Shown: one piece after another, positions 15,575-21,957 of the stretch
Layout: each line of letters opens with the position of its first letter
Position numbering within the stretch: position 1 is the stretch's first letter
Source of the DNA: Neorhizobium alkalisoli
GTDB taxonomy: Bacteria; Pseudomonadota; Alphaproteobacteria; Rhizobiales; Rhizobiaceae
Length of the DNA stretch: 46,735 nt
NCBI RefSeq assembly: GCF_002968635.1
Contig: NZ_PVBN01000021.1
Location: 1-46,735 of the forward strand
Reading direction: 5' to 3'
Position numbers and translations under genes: made by a program
The notes under the pieces: model-generated
Seen by the model: the letters and a program-made list of their open reading frames with translations, nothing else
What the model was told of the DNA's origin: nothing
Database searches by the model: none

Positions 15575-15910
15575 CTATGCGACCGCCAGGGTCAGATGAC
15601 CGACCGTATCGGCGGCCGGCTTTACGGTAATCTCGATATCGTAGCCAAGGCGGTTCAGGCACTCCATCAGTTTGCGTTCCGACAGGTTCGTGAAGTCACC
15701 ACGTAAGAGGGCCGATACCTTCGGCTGCGGAAGGCCTATGCGCCGGCCGGCCTCCTCTTGAGTGAGGCTAAGCCTACGCACAGCCTTCGTGATCTCGATC
15801 ATCAGGCCGGACTTCACTTTCAGTTTTTCGGCATCAGGAAGACCCAGATCGGCAAACACGTTGCCGGAGCTGGTTTCGACCTCGATCCCGTCAACGACGC
15901 GGGTTGCCAT
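15575..15910 (-). CDS. higA: HigA-like XRE antitoxin
   Basis: The gene encodes 111 residues with a central HTH (about 40-82: AVRRLSLTQEEAGRRIGLPQ, then KVSALLRGDFTNLSERKLM). It belongs to the XRE/HTH_37-like antitoxins, which have an N-terminal extension (the VFADLGLPDAEKLK stretch) and a C-terminal IEITVKP strand. Its start overlaps the end of the toxin gene by 20 bp, so toxin comes first, the HigBA order. It should neutralise the toxin and repress the operon. The upstream gap 16269-16481 would hold the promoter. Confidence 0.85.
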   Translation of the reverse strand: MATRVVDGIEVETSSGNVFADLGLPDAEKLKVKSGLMIEITKAVRRLSLTQEEAGRRIGLPQPKVSALLRGDFTNLSERKLMECLNRLGYDIEITVKPAADTVGHLTLAVA

Positions 15911-16268
15911 GTCTCATCTCCTTTGCAACAGTCTCCGCAACCTTGAGCCGGGCGCGGATGATTTCCATGTCCTCTTTCGGGGTTGCTATCCCGCTCTTGC
16001 TCTTCTTCTGGAAGCAATGCAGGACGAACACCGCTTGCTCAAATCTGACCGTATAAACGGCCCGATACGTGCCGCCGATGTCATTCTCGACCACCTCGAG
16101 GACGCCAGCGCCGCCAAACCCCTTGAGCACCTTCGCGGCCGGATGCTGGTCGCCATGTTGCGCGAAATGCAGCGCGTAGCCGAAGAACTTCCGCACGTCC
16201 GCGGGGAGTTGCATCAGGTCTTTTTGGCTACTTCCGATCCATTCAATCGGGCGTTCGTCTGGGTTCAT
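15891..16268 (-). CDS. higB: HigB/RelE-family toxin (Gp49-like)
   Basis: The gene encodes 125 residues. The fold signature of the phage-derived Gp49-like/HigB group is visible: IEWIGSSQKDLMQLPADVR, then GFGGAGVLEVVEND, then GTYRAVYTVRFEQAVFVLHCFQKKSKSG and a C-terminal helix. The basic patch FQKKSKSG is where this family contacts mRNA or the ribosome. The ATG at 16268 has aaggtgag upstream and is preferred over the longer frame to 16307. With the overlapping HTH gene it forms a toxin-antitoxin operon, probably for plasmid maintenance. Confidence 0.85.
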   Translation of the reverse strand: MNPDERPIEWIGSSQKDLMQLPADVRKFFGYALHFAQHGDQHPAAKVLKGFGGAGVLEVVENDIGGTYRAVYTVRFEQAVFVLHCFQKKSKSGIATPKEDMEIIRARLKVAETVAKEMRHGNPRR

Positions 16269-16411
16269 GCTCACCTTATACCTGAAATGATATAAATGGC
16301 AACTCACTCATTCAAGCTGGCCCAAAACGCTCCCGCCCTCTACCTTTTCCAAAGCCAAGCGAGGGCTGCCGCGTATGATGATTTTGCGGATTAAATACGA
16401 GGGGTGCCGCA

Positions 16412-16437
16412 CCGACCCGCAACTTTACGCGGGTCGG
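16412..16437. other. Strong hairpin after the Rep-like gene
   Basis: CCGACCCGC (16412-16420) and GCGGGTCGG (16429-16437) form a perfect 9-bp GC-rich stem with an 8-nt loop. It lies about 45 bp beyond the stop of the leftward Rep-like gene. No T-run follows on either strand, so a simple intrinsic terminator is unlikely. It could stabilise the mRNA 3' end, pause transcription or form part of an origin. Confidence 0.45.
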
Positions 16438-16481
16438 AACCGCCGTAGGGTTGCGTGAGCAGCCCGAACAGCGGCGTCCGC

Positions 16482-17192
16482 TTATTCTTTCTTATAAGAA
16501 AGAGAAACAGATAGGGATTCAGTCTGTCTGGCGGACTCACGTTGTTTGATCGATTTTCCAAGGCGGGCAAGGGCCTGCCCGAGCGGATTGTCACCTGCAT
16601 CGAACAGGGTTCTCTCCTCCAGAGGAAGTGACTGCCGATGGGCGTCGATCGCAGCCGCTCGAATTTCCCGTGCGTGAGTGTAATCGTCCGGGAGCGGATG
16701 GGGTGCACCAAGCCGACCGAGCAGCCGGCGGGCTTTCTCAGGGAGCGAAAGCCGGTAGGCATTGCTGGTTTGCTGGACCTGTGGCCCACGTCCGGCATTG
16801 CCCGTGGGTTCGTAGCGCCGCAACCAGTCAAGAAAGCCATGTGTGCGTAAAGCTTTCAATCCGCGCACGACCGCATCGCGTGAACGCCGAAGCTTTCGCA
16901 TCATCGTGTCGATCGACGGCTCGAGGCGGCCGGTACGGAAGTCTACCAGGTTGACGAATAGCTCAAGGATTTCGACTGCGACCGAACCGAGCGGGCCGCT
17001 ACGCGATCCAGGCTGCCGCTGCACACGCTCATATCGTTTCGCGGCAAGCAGAATCTGTTGAACCTCTTGGCGGTTGGTGCGGCGCCAGAACACACCTTCG
17101 CATTTCCCGGCCGCGCGCGATTGCTTCCGAACGGGCATACGCTCCCGGTCGGCCGATGCTCCGACGAGCACCGCCCCTAATTGTTCAAACAT
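16482..17192 (-). CDS. Winged-helix plasmid protein, possible replication initiator
   Basis: The gene encodes about 236 residues; an upstream in-frame ATG at 17225 is also possible. The middle (about 65-125) reads as a winged helix-turn-helix: VAVEILELFVNLVDFRTGRLE, then PSIDTMMRKLRRSRDAVVRGL, then KALRTHGFLDWLRRYEP. Before it lies VFWRRTNRQEVQQILLAAKRYE. This pattern resembles the small 'replication protein A' or HTH_36-type proteins annotated on alphaproteobacterial plasmids. The C-terminus ends in a Ser/Lys-rich tail. It sits beyond repC, after a ribbon-helix-helix gene and opposite a predicted small RNA, which is a copy-control arrangement. Initiator function is inference. Confidence 0.6.
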   Translation of the reverse strand: MFEQLGAVLVGASADRERMPVRKQSRAAGKCEGVFWRRTNRQEVQQILLAAKRYERVQRQPGSRSGPLGSVAVEILELFVNLVDFRTGRLEPSIDTMMRKLRRSRDAVVRGLKALRTHGFLDWLRRYEPTGNAGRGPQVQQTSNAYRLSLPEKARRLLGRLGAPHPLPDDYTHAREIRAAAIDAHRQSLPLEERTLFDAGDNPLGQALARLGKSIKQRESARQTESLSVSLSYKKE

Positions 17193-17274
17193 GCTCCTGT
17201 CCTGCCTCCGCCCATGGGAGGGCATGCCTGTGGACAGCGGACAAAAATCAACCGTTCCCGCAAAGGGCTACCCC

Positions 17275-17303
17275 TTGCAGGTTCGTGATCGCTCGGCTAT
17301 GTT
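17275..17303 (+). promoter_or_regulatory. Promoter for a predicted antisense RNA
   Basis: TTGCAG (17275-17280) and TATGTT (17298-17303) are separated by exactly 17 bp. Transcription would begin near 17310 and meet a perfect terminator 40-75 bases later. No coding frame lies between, so the product should be a small RNA rather than an mRNA. Confidence 0.5.
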
Positions 17304-17309
17304 GGGACT

Positions 17310-17386
17310 TGAAATTGGTTGGCCCAACAAGCCGATGTCTTTACTGACCGAAAACCTCTCTCCGCTCCAACGGAGAGAGGTTTTTT
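17310..17386 (+). ncRNA. Predicted antisense (countertranscript-like) RNA of about 77 nt
   Basis: The RNA would run from the promoter at 17275-17303 to the T-run after a strong hairpin. It is antisense to the 190-bp interval between the leftward ribbon-helix-helix gene (ending 17389) and the leftward Rep-like gene (starting 17192). A small repressor gene, an antisense RNA over the gap and a rep gene downstream is the copy-control order known from pMV158-like plasmids. There is no sequence similarity claim here; the call rests on promoter, terminator and position. Confidence 0.42.
17351..17386 (+). terminator. Strong intrinsic terminator
   Basis: AAAACCTCTCTCCG (17351-17364) and CGGAGAGAGGTTTT (17371-17384) form a perfect 14-bp stem with a 6-nt loop, followed by a T-run to 17386. 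It is a textbook rho-independent terminator on the plus strand. Because the stem ends in A on the left, it may also slow leftward transcription from the ribbon-helix-helix gene. Confidence 0.9.
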
Positions 17387-17388
17387 CG

Positions 17389-17598
17389 TTATGCCCTCGT
17401 TTCTTTCTCGATCAACATCCTCAATGCTTCTTCAATCAGCGGGCTCCGCGAACCCGACCCGCGTTTCACCTTGATTTCATCAAGCCGATGCATCAGCTCG
17501 GCGGGAATATCGGCGTTAAGGAGAACCCGGCCGGCTGCACGCCGCCGCGCCCGCAACGCATTTACCCTGTCGGTACTGACGTGTTCGGAACGACTCAT
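17389..17598 (-). CDS. Ribbon-helix-helix (CopG/ParD-like) DNA-binding protein
   Basis: The gene encodes about 69 residues from ATG 17598, or 72 from ATG 17607. A basic N-terminus (the TDRVNALRARRRAAGRVLLN stretch) is followed by VLLNADIPAELMHRLDEIKV and SRSPLIEEALRMLIEKE, the strand and two helices of the RHH fold. Such proteins repress plasmid copy or partition genes or act as antitoxins. No toxin gene adjoins it. It is 159 bp downstream of repC and just upstream of the antisense RNA and the winged-helix gene, which suggests a CopG-type role. Confidence 0.7.
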   Translation of the reverse strand: MSRSEHVSTDRVNALRARRRAAGRVLLNADIPAELMHRLDEIKVKRGSGSRSPLIEEALRMLIEKETRA

Positions 17599-17757
17599 AG
17601 GTTTCATGCAACAAGAACAGGATCGATTCTGCAAATCCTCGCGCGTCGGTTGCTGATGGCCAGGAAAACACCGACGCACATTTCCGCGCAAATTGTACAA
17701 ATCATACGAAATCTGGATAGGTTGCATCAACTTAGCCCTGCAGGCGCGAAGCGGTCA

Positions 17758-18972
17758 TCACGACACTCTCCGGGTCCCAGCCCCATGAGCCCGCATCAGC
17801 GCCATCAGCATCGGCCCGAGCGAAAATTCCCCCCGCTCCGCTTTCGCCGTCAAATCCCGCAGATAGCCTCCGGCATTGTTTATATGCCCTCCCCTTTCGA
17901 GGATGCAGGCCATTGCAACCGCGGCATTCTGCGGCCCCATGACATGGCAGGCATCCTCATAGGCCGACGGGCTAACGCCGAGCATGGAGCGCACGACGAT
18001 CGCAGTCGACATCAGGTCCCGCCAACTGCTGATCGCCCCTCCCGGCGCGTAGTCGGCGATGTCCCTACACGCCTGCAATACCATAGCCAAAGGAAATGCC
18101 TTTATCGGTTCCCCTTGCGGCCGGTTTTCCTGGCTCGCCTTCACGCCCTGCTCTTTTCGAGAGCTAGGTTCAAGTTCATGGATGGAATCGGTATTTGAAT
18201 TCTGTATGTGGCGTTCAAAACGGACATCATTGGTGTCTATTTTTTCACATTTCATCTGCATTTCCAGCAAATTAACGATCTCATCGCGCAACATCTCCAT
18301 TTCCTCGAGGATCGAGGCAAGGTCAGTAGTTATTGGCGTGCGTGGAATTTTCGCCACAAGGCCCACGAAATGTTTCTCGACCGTTCCCCAGTCGCCGGAA
18401 GCGCCCTCCTCCATCGCGGCCGTGATCAACTTGCGGACGTCGCGGCGGCAGATCGAAAGCGCTTCCTTGGCCAGGAGGAAGTGTTTACGCTCTGCGGCGA
18501 CCTGCTGGGCCATTTGCGCAAGTTCCTCGGCGCGAGCCAGCATCGGAGCAAGGCTGAAGCCAAATGCCTGCTCGATGTCACCGGAACGGCCCTTGTGGGC
18601 ATATCGTTTCCCGTTCGGGCTGTCCTTGCGCACTATCAGGCCGGCGTCCACCAGGGCCACCAGATGGCGCCGAAGCGTTGTTCCTGCAATCCCATGCGCC
18701 CGGACGGAGAGTTGTGCATTCGACGGGAACACGACAAGTCCCCTCTCTTCCGACAACTCGTTTTGCGGATAGAACGTCAGCAGCGCGTCCAGCACAGCCA
18801 GAGCCCGATCCTGAATCCCGAGAACTGCTCGCGCTTGGCAGGCGTCGCGGAAGACTTTCCATTTGTCGGCGGTTTTTCCCGCCTTAATCTCGGCCGTATC
18901 AAGCTGCCTTTTCACCAAGGCAAGCGTCATCGGCCGCCGCCCAACAGGCGTCGTCACACTATGCGTCTGCAT
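17758..18972 (-). CDS. repC: RepC replication initiator of a repABC replicon
   Basis: The gene encodes 404 residues, the normal RepC length. The N-terminal block (KWKVFRDACQARAVLGIQDR, then LAVLDALLTFYPQNEL, then LVVFPSNAQLSVRAHGIAGTTLRRHLVALVDAGLIVRKDS) is the conserved RepC winged-helix region, with SPNGKRYA after it. RepC binds the origin, which in this family lies inside repC itself, so the vegetative origin is probably within this gene. The C-terminal part has VRSMLGVSPSAYEDACHVMG, also typical. It is separated from repB by about 197 bp holding the antisense RNA. A variable, charged middle segment (230-285) matches the family. Confidence 0.95.
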   Translation of the reverse strand: MQTHSVTTPVGRRPMTLALVKRQLDTAEIKAGKTADKWKVFRDACQARAVLGIQDRALAVLDALLTFYPQNELSEERGLVVFPSNAQLSVRAHGIAGTTLRRHLVALVDAGLIVRKDSPNGKRYAHKGRSGDIEQAFGFSLAPMLARAEELAQMAQQVAAERKHFLLAKEALSICRRDVRKLITAAMEEGASGDWGTVEKHFVGLVAKIPRTPITTDLASILEEMEMLRDEIVNLLEMQMKCEKIDTNDVRFERHIQNSNTDSIHELEPSSRKEQGVKASQENRPQGEPIKAFPLAMVLQACRDIADYAPGGAISSWRDLMSTAIVVRSMLGVSPSAYEDACHVMGPQNAAVAMACILERGGHINNAGGYLRDLTAKAERGEFSLGPMLMALMRAHGAGTRRVS

Positions 18973-19031
18973 TTTCCTTCACCTTTCAAAAGGCAAAAGA
19001 AATTCACCCACCAAAACGGCGCCAAAGGCTC

Positions 19032-19060
19032 TTGACTGTGATTCGGGGAAATGCGATTCT
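19032..19060 (+). promoter_or_regulatory. Promoter of the repABC countertranscribed RNA
   Basis: TTGACT (19032-19037) and GATTCT (19055-19060) are 17 bp apart in the repB-repC gap, facing against the rep operon. The -35 is strong and the -10 imperfect. Its position equals that of the incompatibility-RNA promoter in repABC plasmids. Confidence 0.65.
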
Positions 19061-19066
19061 TCAGTT

Positions 19067-19117
19067 GTCACATTGAAGAGAAGGCTTCCACGACGGCGAC
19101 GTTTGGGGGCCTTTTTC
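19067..19117 (+). ncRNA. repABC antisense RNA (ctRNA, inc-alpha)
   Basis: A transcript from the promoter above would be about 50 nt and end at a hairpin AGGCTTCC (19082-19089) with GGGGGCCT (19105-19112) followed by five T. It is transcribed opposite to repABC within the repB-repC spacer. In this family the RNA binds the repC leader and lowers RepC synthesis, and it is the main incompatibility factor. Length, place and terminator all fit. Confidence 0.72.
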
Positions 19118-19169
19118 TTTTGCGGCTTAGGTCCTTTCTCGGTCCTTAGTTGAGACTAATCGGCAAGCC

Positions 19170-20183
19170 TCAGGGCTTTCGCGATGTAATGTATTCCCGA
19201 TGGAGCTCGCGCAATTGTTTCATGACGAAGTCGGCGAATTCAGGGGAAGCTTTTTCGTCGAAAAGTAGCGTGATTTTCGAGCCTTTTCGCTCAACAGATG
19301 CCAGTTTCACACCCTCTTCGCTCTTGATGGTCTGGGCTTTGCCATTTGCCCGCTTTGCCGACAATGCTGCCATCACCTGGTTAAACCTGGTGTCGGAATC
19401 GGCCGCCTTGAACTCACGACTTTCCAAGAGAGCATTCAGTGACTTGTCCTTCGCCTGAGAAAGACGCTGGGCGAGCGCAGCCCACCTTGGACGGCCCGCT
19501 TTCGGTGCGGGCCCGATTGCCTCGACAATGGACCGCGGCAGCGAATGCCCGAGTGCCAAAAGACGAGAAAGCTGTGTCTTCTCCATACTAAGCGATGTCA
19601 TGATCACCCGCCGGTCGAAACCGCGCTGTTCGAGTGCTAAAGCAAATTGCGCTCGTTCGATGTAGCTGAGATCCGAGCGAGCGGAATTCTCTTGCCCCTG
19701 AATAATGACAAGTTCTTCGTCCGTCAGGTTCTGGACGACGGCTTTGACCTTCCACCCCAAAGATGTCAGGACGCGAACGCGTCGGTGTCCAAACGCAATC
19801 TGATATCGATCAGCCTTGGCCGGGTGGGGACGAACCAGAACAGGGCTTTTCTGCCCTGTCTCCTTTATTGCTTCGACGAGCCTTTGATAGTCTTCTCCCT
19901 CATATGGAAGACGGTCCGCAACGAAAGACGCCTCTAATTGAGAGGGGTCGAGCTCTACGACTGCCGCACCGGAAGCGATCAAAGCTCGCGCCTGGTCGGC
20001 AGCACCGGCGATATTTCCGAGTGACCGTCCCATGGCGCCAACGGCGCCAGAACGGATGTGGTGAAGCTTCTTTTCTGTCGCCTGCTCCTCATCCGAGGTG
20101 TCGGCCGAATCCGGAGAGTTGCCATGTGGCAACTCTTGCTCACGCCTGGAAAGTATGGCTTTCAGGGTATCCTTGCGGCTCAT
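19170..20183 (-). CDS. repB: RepB, ParB-like partition protein of repABC
   Basis: The gene encodes 337 residues starting MSRKDTLKAILSRREQEL, as in most RepB proteins. The ParB nuclease-like core has RPHPAKADRYQIAFGHRRVRVL, then VVQNLTDEELVIIQGQENSARSDL, followed by the HTH (the QFALALEQRGFDRRVIMTSLS stretch). It binds parS sites; one candidate lies within its own 5' end at 20118-20133. Its ATG overlaps the repA stop as ATGA, showing translational coupling. With RepA it partitions the plasmid and represses the operon. Confidence 0.95.
   Translation of the reverse strand: MSRKDTLKAILSRREQELPHGNSPDSADTSDEEQATEKKLHHIRSGAVGAMGRSLGNIAGAADQARALIASGAAVVELDPSQLEASFVADRLPYEGEDYQRLVEAIKETGQKSPVLVRPHPAKADRYQIAFGHRRVRVLTSLGWKVKAVVQNLTDEELVIIQGQENSARSDLSYIERAQFALALEQRGFDRRVIMTSLSMEKTQLSRLLALGHSLPRSIVEAIGPAPKAGRPRWAALAQRLSQAKDKSLNALLESREFKAADSDTRFNQVMAALSAKRANGKAQTIKSEEGVKLASVERKGSKITLLFDEKASPEFADFVMKQLRELHREYITSRKP
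20118..20133. promoter_or_regulatory. parS: parS-like site inside repB
   Basis: GTTGCCATGTGGCAAC is a 16-bp palindrome broken only at the centre. It is one base different from the perfect copy at 21621-21636. It fits the repABC parS pattern GTT-N10-AAC with inner G/C symmetry. A parS within the coding part of repB is seen in some repABC plasmids. Confidence 0.65.
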
Positions 20184-21394
20184 CCGGCCCTCCCCCATGC
20201 CTGTCTGATAAGGCCTTCAATTTCGCCGTTCACCGCATCGAGTGATTCTAGAGCGCGATCATACGTGTTCTTCGAAAAATTCTCTCGTCCGACCTCATAA
20301 AGCGTTTGCTTCGAAAGGCCAGCGTCTGAGATTGCGGTGGACTTCAGCATTGCATTTGTCAGCACACGCTCGCGGAAAAGCGAGCGCATGAACCCCACCA
20401 TTTGTGCTTGCGGCCCATCTGAAGGTTCATAGCGCGTGACGACATATCGAATGAAGTCATAGTCGAGATCGCCCCCCGAGTCCTGGACAACACTCAGGAG
20501 ATCGGACGCCATAAGCAAGAATTGGCACATCGACATCACATCTAGCATTTGCGGATGCGCCGTGATCAATAATCCCGTTGAAGCGCAAAGCGCCCCAAGC
20601 GTCAGGAAACCTAGTTGCGGTGGGCAATCGAGCACCATGACATCGTAGTTGTCGGCAACTGTACCGAGCGCCGAGGCAACACGACCAAAGAAAGGTTCAG
20701 TAGAATGCTCCGACAACGCCCTTGGCGTGTCATGTTCAAACTCCATTAGTTCGAGGTTGCCGGGTACAAGGTCTAGCCCAGGAATGTAGCTCTTGCGGAT
20801 GACATCGCCCAACGGGCGGCGTAGTTCATCGTAACGAACGGCCGCATACATCGTCTCATTGGACGCGATATCATATTCAGGTTGATAACCATGCAGCGCT
20901 GTCAAAGACGCCTGCGGATCAAGATCGACTGCAAGAACACGATAGCCCTGAAGCGCAAGGTACTGGGCCAGATGAGCGGCGGTCGTGGTTTTGCCGCTGC
21001 CGCCCTTAAAGTTGACGACAGCCATCACCTGGCAGTGTTCATCGTCCTTTCGACGTGGCACATATTTTTTTCCCTTCGCGTTCTCATCGAGAACCGCGCG
21101 AATTTGATTAATTTGATCGAGCGTATACGATCGTCGTCCACCGGGGCTGATGGAGGGCTGCGGACCTTTGCCATTCAACGACAATTGACGAAGATAAGCA
21201 TCAGCGATCCCGATCAACTTGGCAGATTCGACGGACGAGAACGAACGGAGGGTCTTTTGTGATACCGGGGGGAAGAGCGCGGCGCGCATCGCTTGCAGCT
21301 CGGCAGACAGAGCCGCACCATCACCAGCGATGACTTCGGTCATCGGGCGCTTCTGGCTCAATGCCGGGGATATCTGACTACGGCCCTTAGTCAT
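20180..21394 (-). CDS. repA: RepA, ParA-like partition ATPase of repABC
   Basis: The gene encodes 404 residues from ATG 21394, the usual RepA size; the frame is open further to 21577 but that part is not protein-like. The deviant Walker A KGGSGKTT (130-137) and DLDPQAS (157-163) are those of ParA, with VLDCPPQLGF as Walker B. The N-terminal SFSSVESAKLIGIADAYLRQL and GGRRSYTLDQINQIR form the DNA-binding HTH used for autorepression. It is the first gene of repABC. A long inverted repeat lies directly before the start codon. Confidence 0.95.
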   Translation of the reverse strand: MTKGRSQISPALSQKRPMTEVIAGDGAALSAELQAMRAALFPPVSQKTLRSFSSVESAKLIGIADAYLRQLSLNGKGPQPSISPGGRRSYTLDQINQIRAVLDENAKGKKYVPRRKDDEHCQVMAVVNFKGGSGKTTTAAHLAQYLALQGYRVLAVDLDPQASLTALHGYQPEYDIASNETMYAAVRYDELRRPLGDVIRKSYIPGLDLVPGNLELMEFEHDTPRALSEHSTEPFFGRVASALGTVADNYDVMVLDCPPQLGFLTLGALCASTGLLITAHPQMLDVMSMCQFLLMASDLLSVVQDSGGDLDYDFIRYVVTRYEPSDGPQAQMVGFMRSLFRERVLTNAMLKSTAISDAGLSKQTLYEVGRENFSKNTYDRALESLDAVNGEIEGLIRQAWGRAG

Positions 21395-21435
21395 AACTAC
21401 GATATTTCTCTTTGATGATTGTAAATTTCGTAGTT
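21395..21435. promoter_or_regulatory. Inverted repeat at the repA start (operator or leader hairpin)
   Basis: The arms AACTACGATATTT (21395-21407) and AAATTTCGTAGTT (21423-21435) are complementary over 13 bp with one mismatch, separated by 15 bp. The repeat ends at the base before the repA ATG. It could be the RepA/RepB operator for autoregulation or a hairpin covering the ribosome site. No strong Shine-Dalgarno sequence precedes the ATG, which makes leader control plausible. Confidence 0.6.
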
Positions 21436-21620
21436 TGAACCTGCCGTGAGTCGCATCCTTTGGCAAGAAAATAAGGGTTAACGAAAGGTTAAGCCCCCCT
21501 CTGATGGCAGGGGCCACGCAGAAGTTCACGCACCGGGGCGGGCACCTCCGATCAATTCCAGCGCCTCTTTGTGTCATCTTCTGCCTGCGGCAACACGCTG
21601 TTTTCTAACACACAATCCCG

Positions 21621-21636
21621 GTTGCCATATGGCAAC
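21621..21636. promoter_or_regulatory. parS: parS partition site upstream of repA
   Basis: GTTGCCATATGGCAAC is a perfect 16-bp palindrome about 225 bp upstream of repA. It differs by one base from the copy within repB. It matches the palindromic centromere pattern of repABC plasmids and should be the RepB-binding site. Confidence 0.78.
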
Positions 21637-21811
21637 TCATGGCCTCCTGTTCATCACAGCGTTTCGGGTGGGCGGCATGCGTCCCGCCTCCACCTCAACC
21701 AATGGCATGGGTTCGATCGTACCTTTGCGGGAACCAATCCTATCGAAACACGAGCCCAGTGCATCGGTTAGCAGAATCATCGGACTCAAATGGCGGGCGG
21801 GAGGAGAGCAG

Positions 21812-21868
21812 GAGAGGCGGGGACGCCTCTCGTCTGGTTTCGGGCGGGTCGATCCCGGCCGAAACCAG
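21812..21868. other. Two adjacent perfect hairpins
   Basis: GAGAGGCG (21812-21819) and CGCCTCTC (21824-21831) form an 8-bp stem with a GGGA loop. Three bases on, CTGGTTTCGG (21834-21843) pairs with CCGAAACCAG (21859-21868) over 10 bp, with an inner GGG/CCC stem. A terminator follows within 30 bp. No gene fits here. The set lies in the gap between repA and the ParB-like gene. Confidence 0.6.
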
Positions 21869-21891
21869 CCATCGGCCCGACGATACCGCAA

Positions 21892-21920
21892 GAAAAAACC
21901 CGCAACATAAAGCTGCGGGT
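21892..21920 (-). terminator. Terminator of the ParB-like gene
   Basis: ACCCGCA (21898-21904) and TGCGGGT (21914-21920) form a 7-bp stem. On the minus strand the stem is followed by a run of T (the A-run at 21893-21898). It lies about 40 bp after the stop of the leftward ParB-like gene, as expected for an intrinsic terminator. Confidence 0.8.
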
Positions 21921-21957
21921 CAAATTCACAGAGAGGGCCGGGGAAGGGCCCGTCTTA

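Noticed and set aside
15485..15706. Possible small plus-strand gene of 73 codons
   Set aside because: It runs into the antisense strand of the HigA-like gene and its sequence has no protein-like features; no ribosome site was found.
17301..17328. GTTGGG/CCCAAC hairpin as the 5' stem of the predicted antisense RNA
   Set aside because: The left arm overlaps the -10 element and would lie before the predicted transcription start, so it cannot be part of that RNA.
17074..18198. Open frame of 374 codons on the plus strand
   Set aside because: It overlaps repC, the RHH gene and the Rep-like gene on the other strand and reads as Pro/Arg/His-rich shadow sequence. The RHH and RepC frames have clear family motifs.
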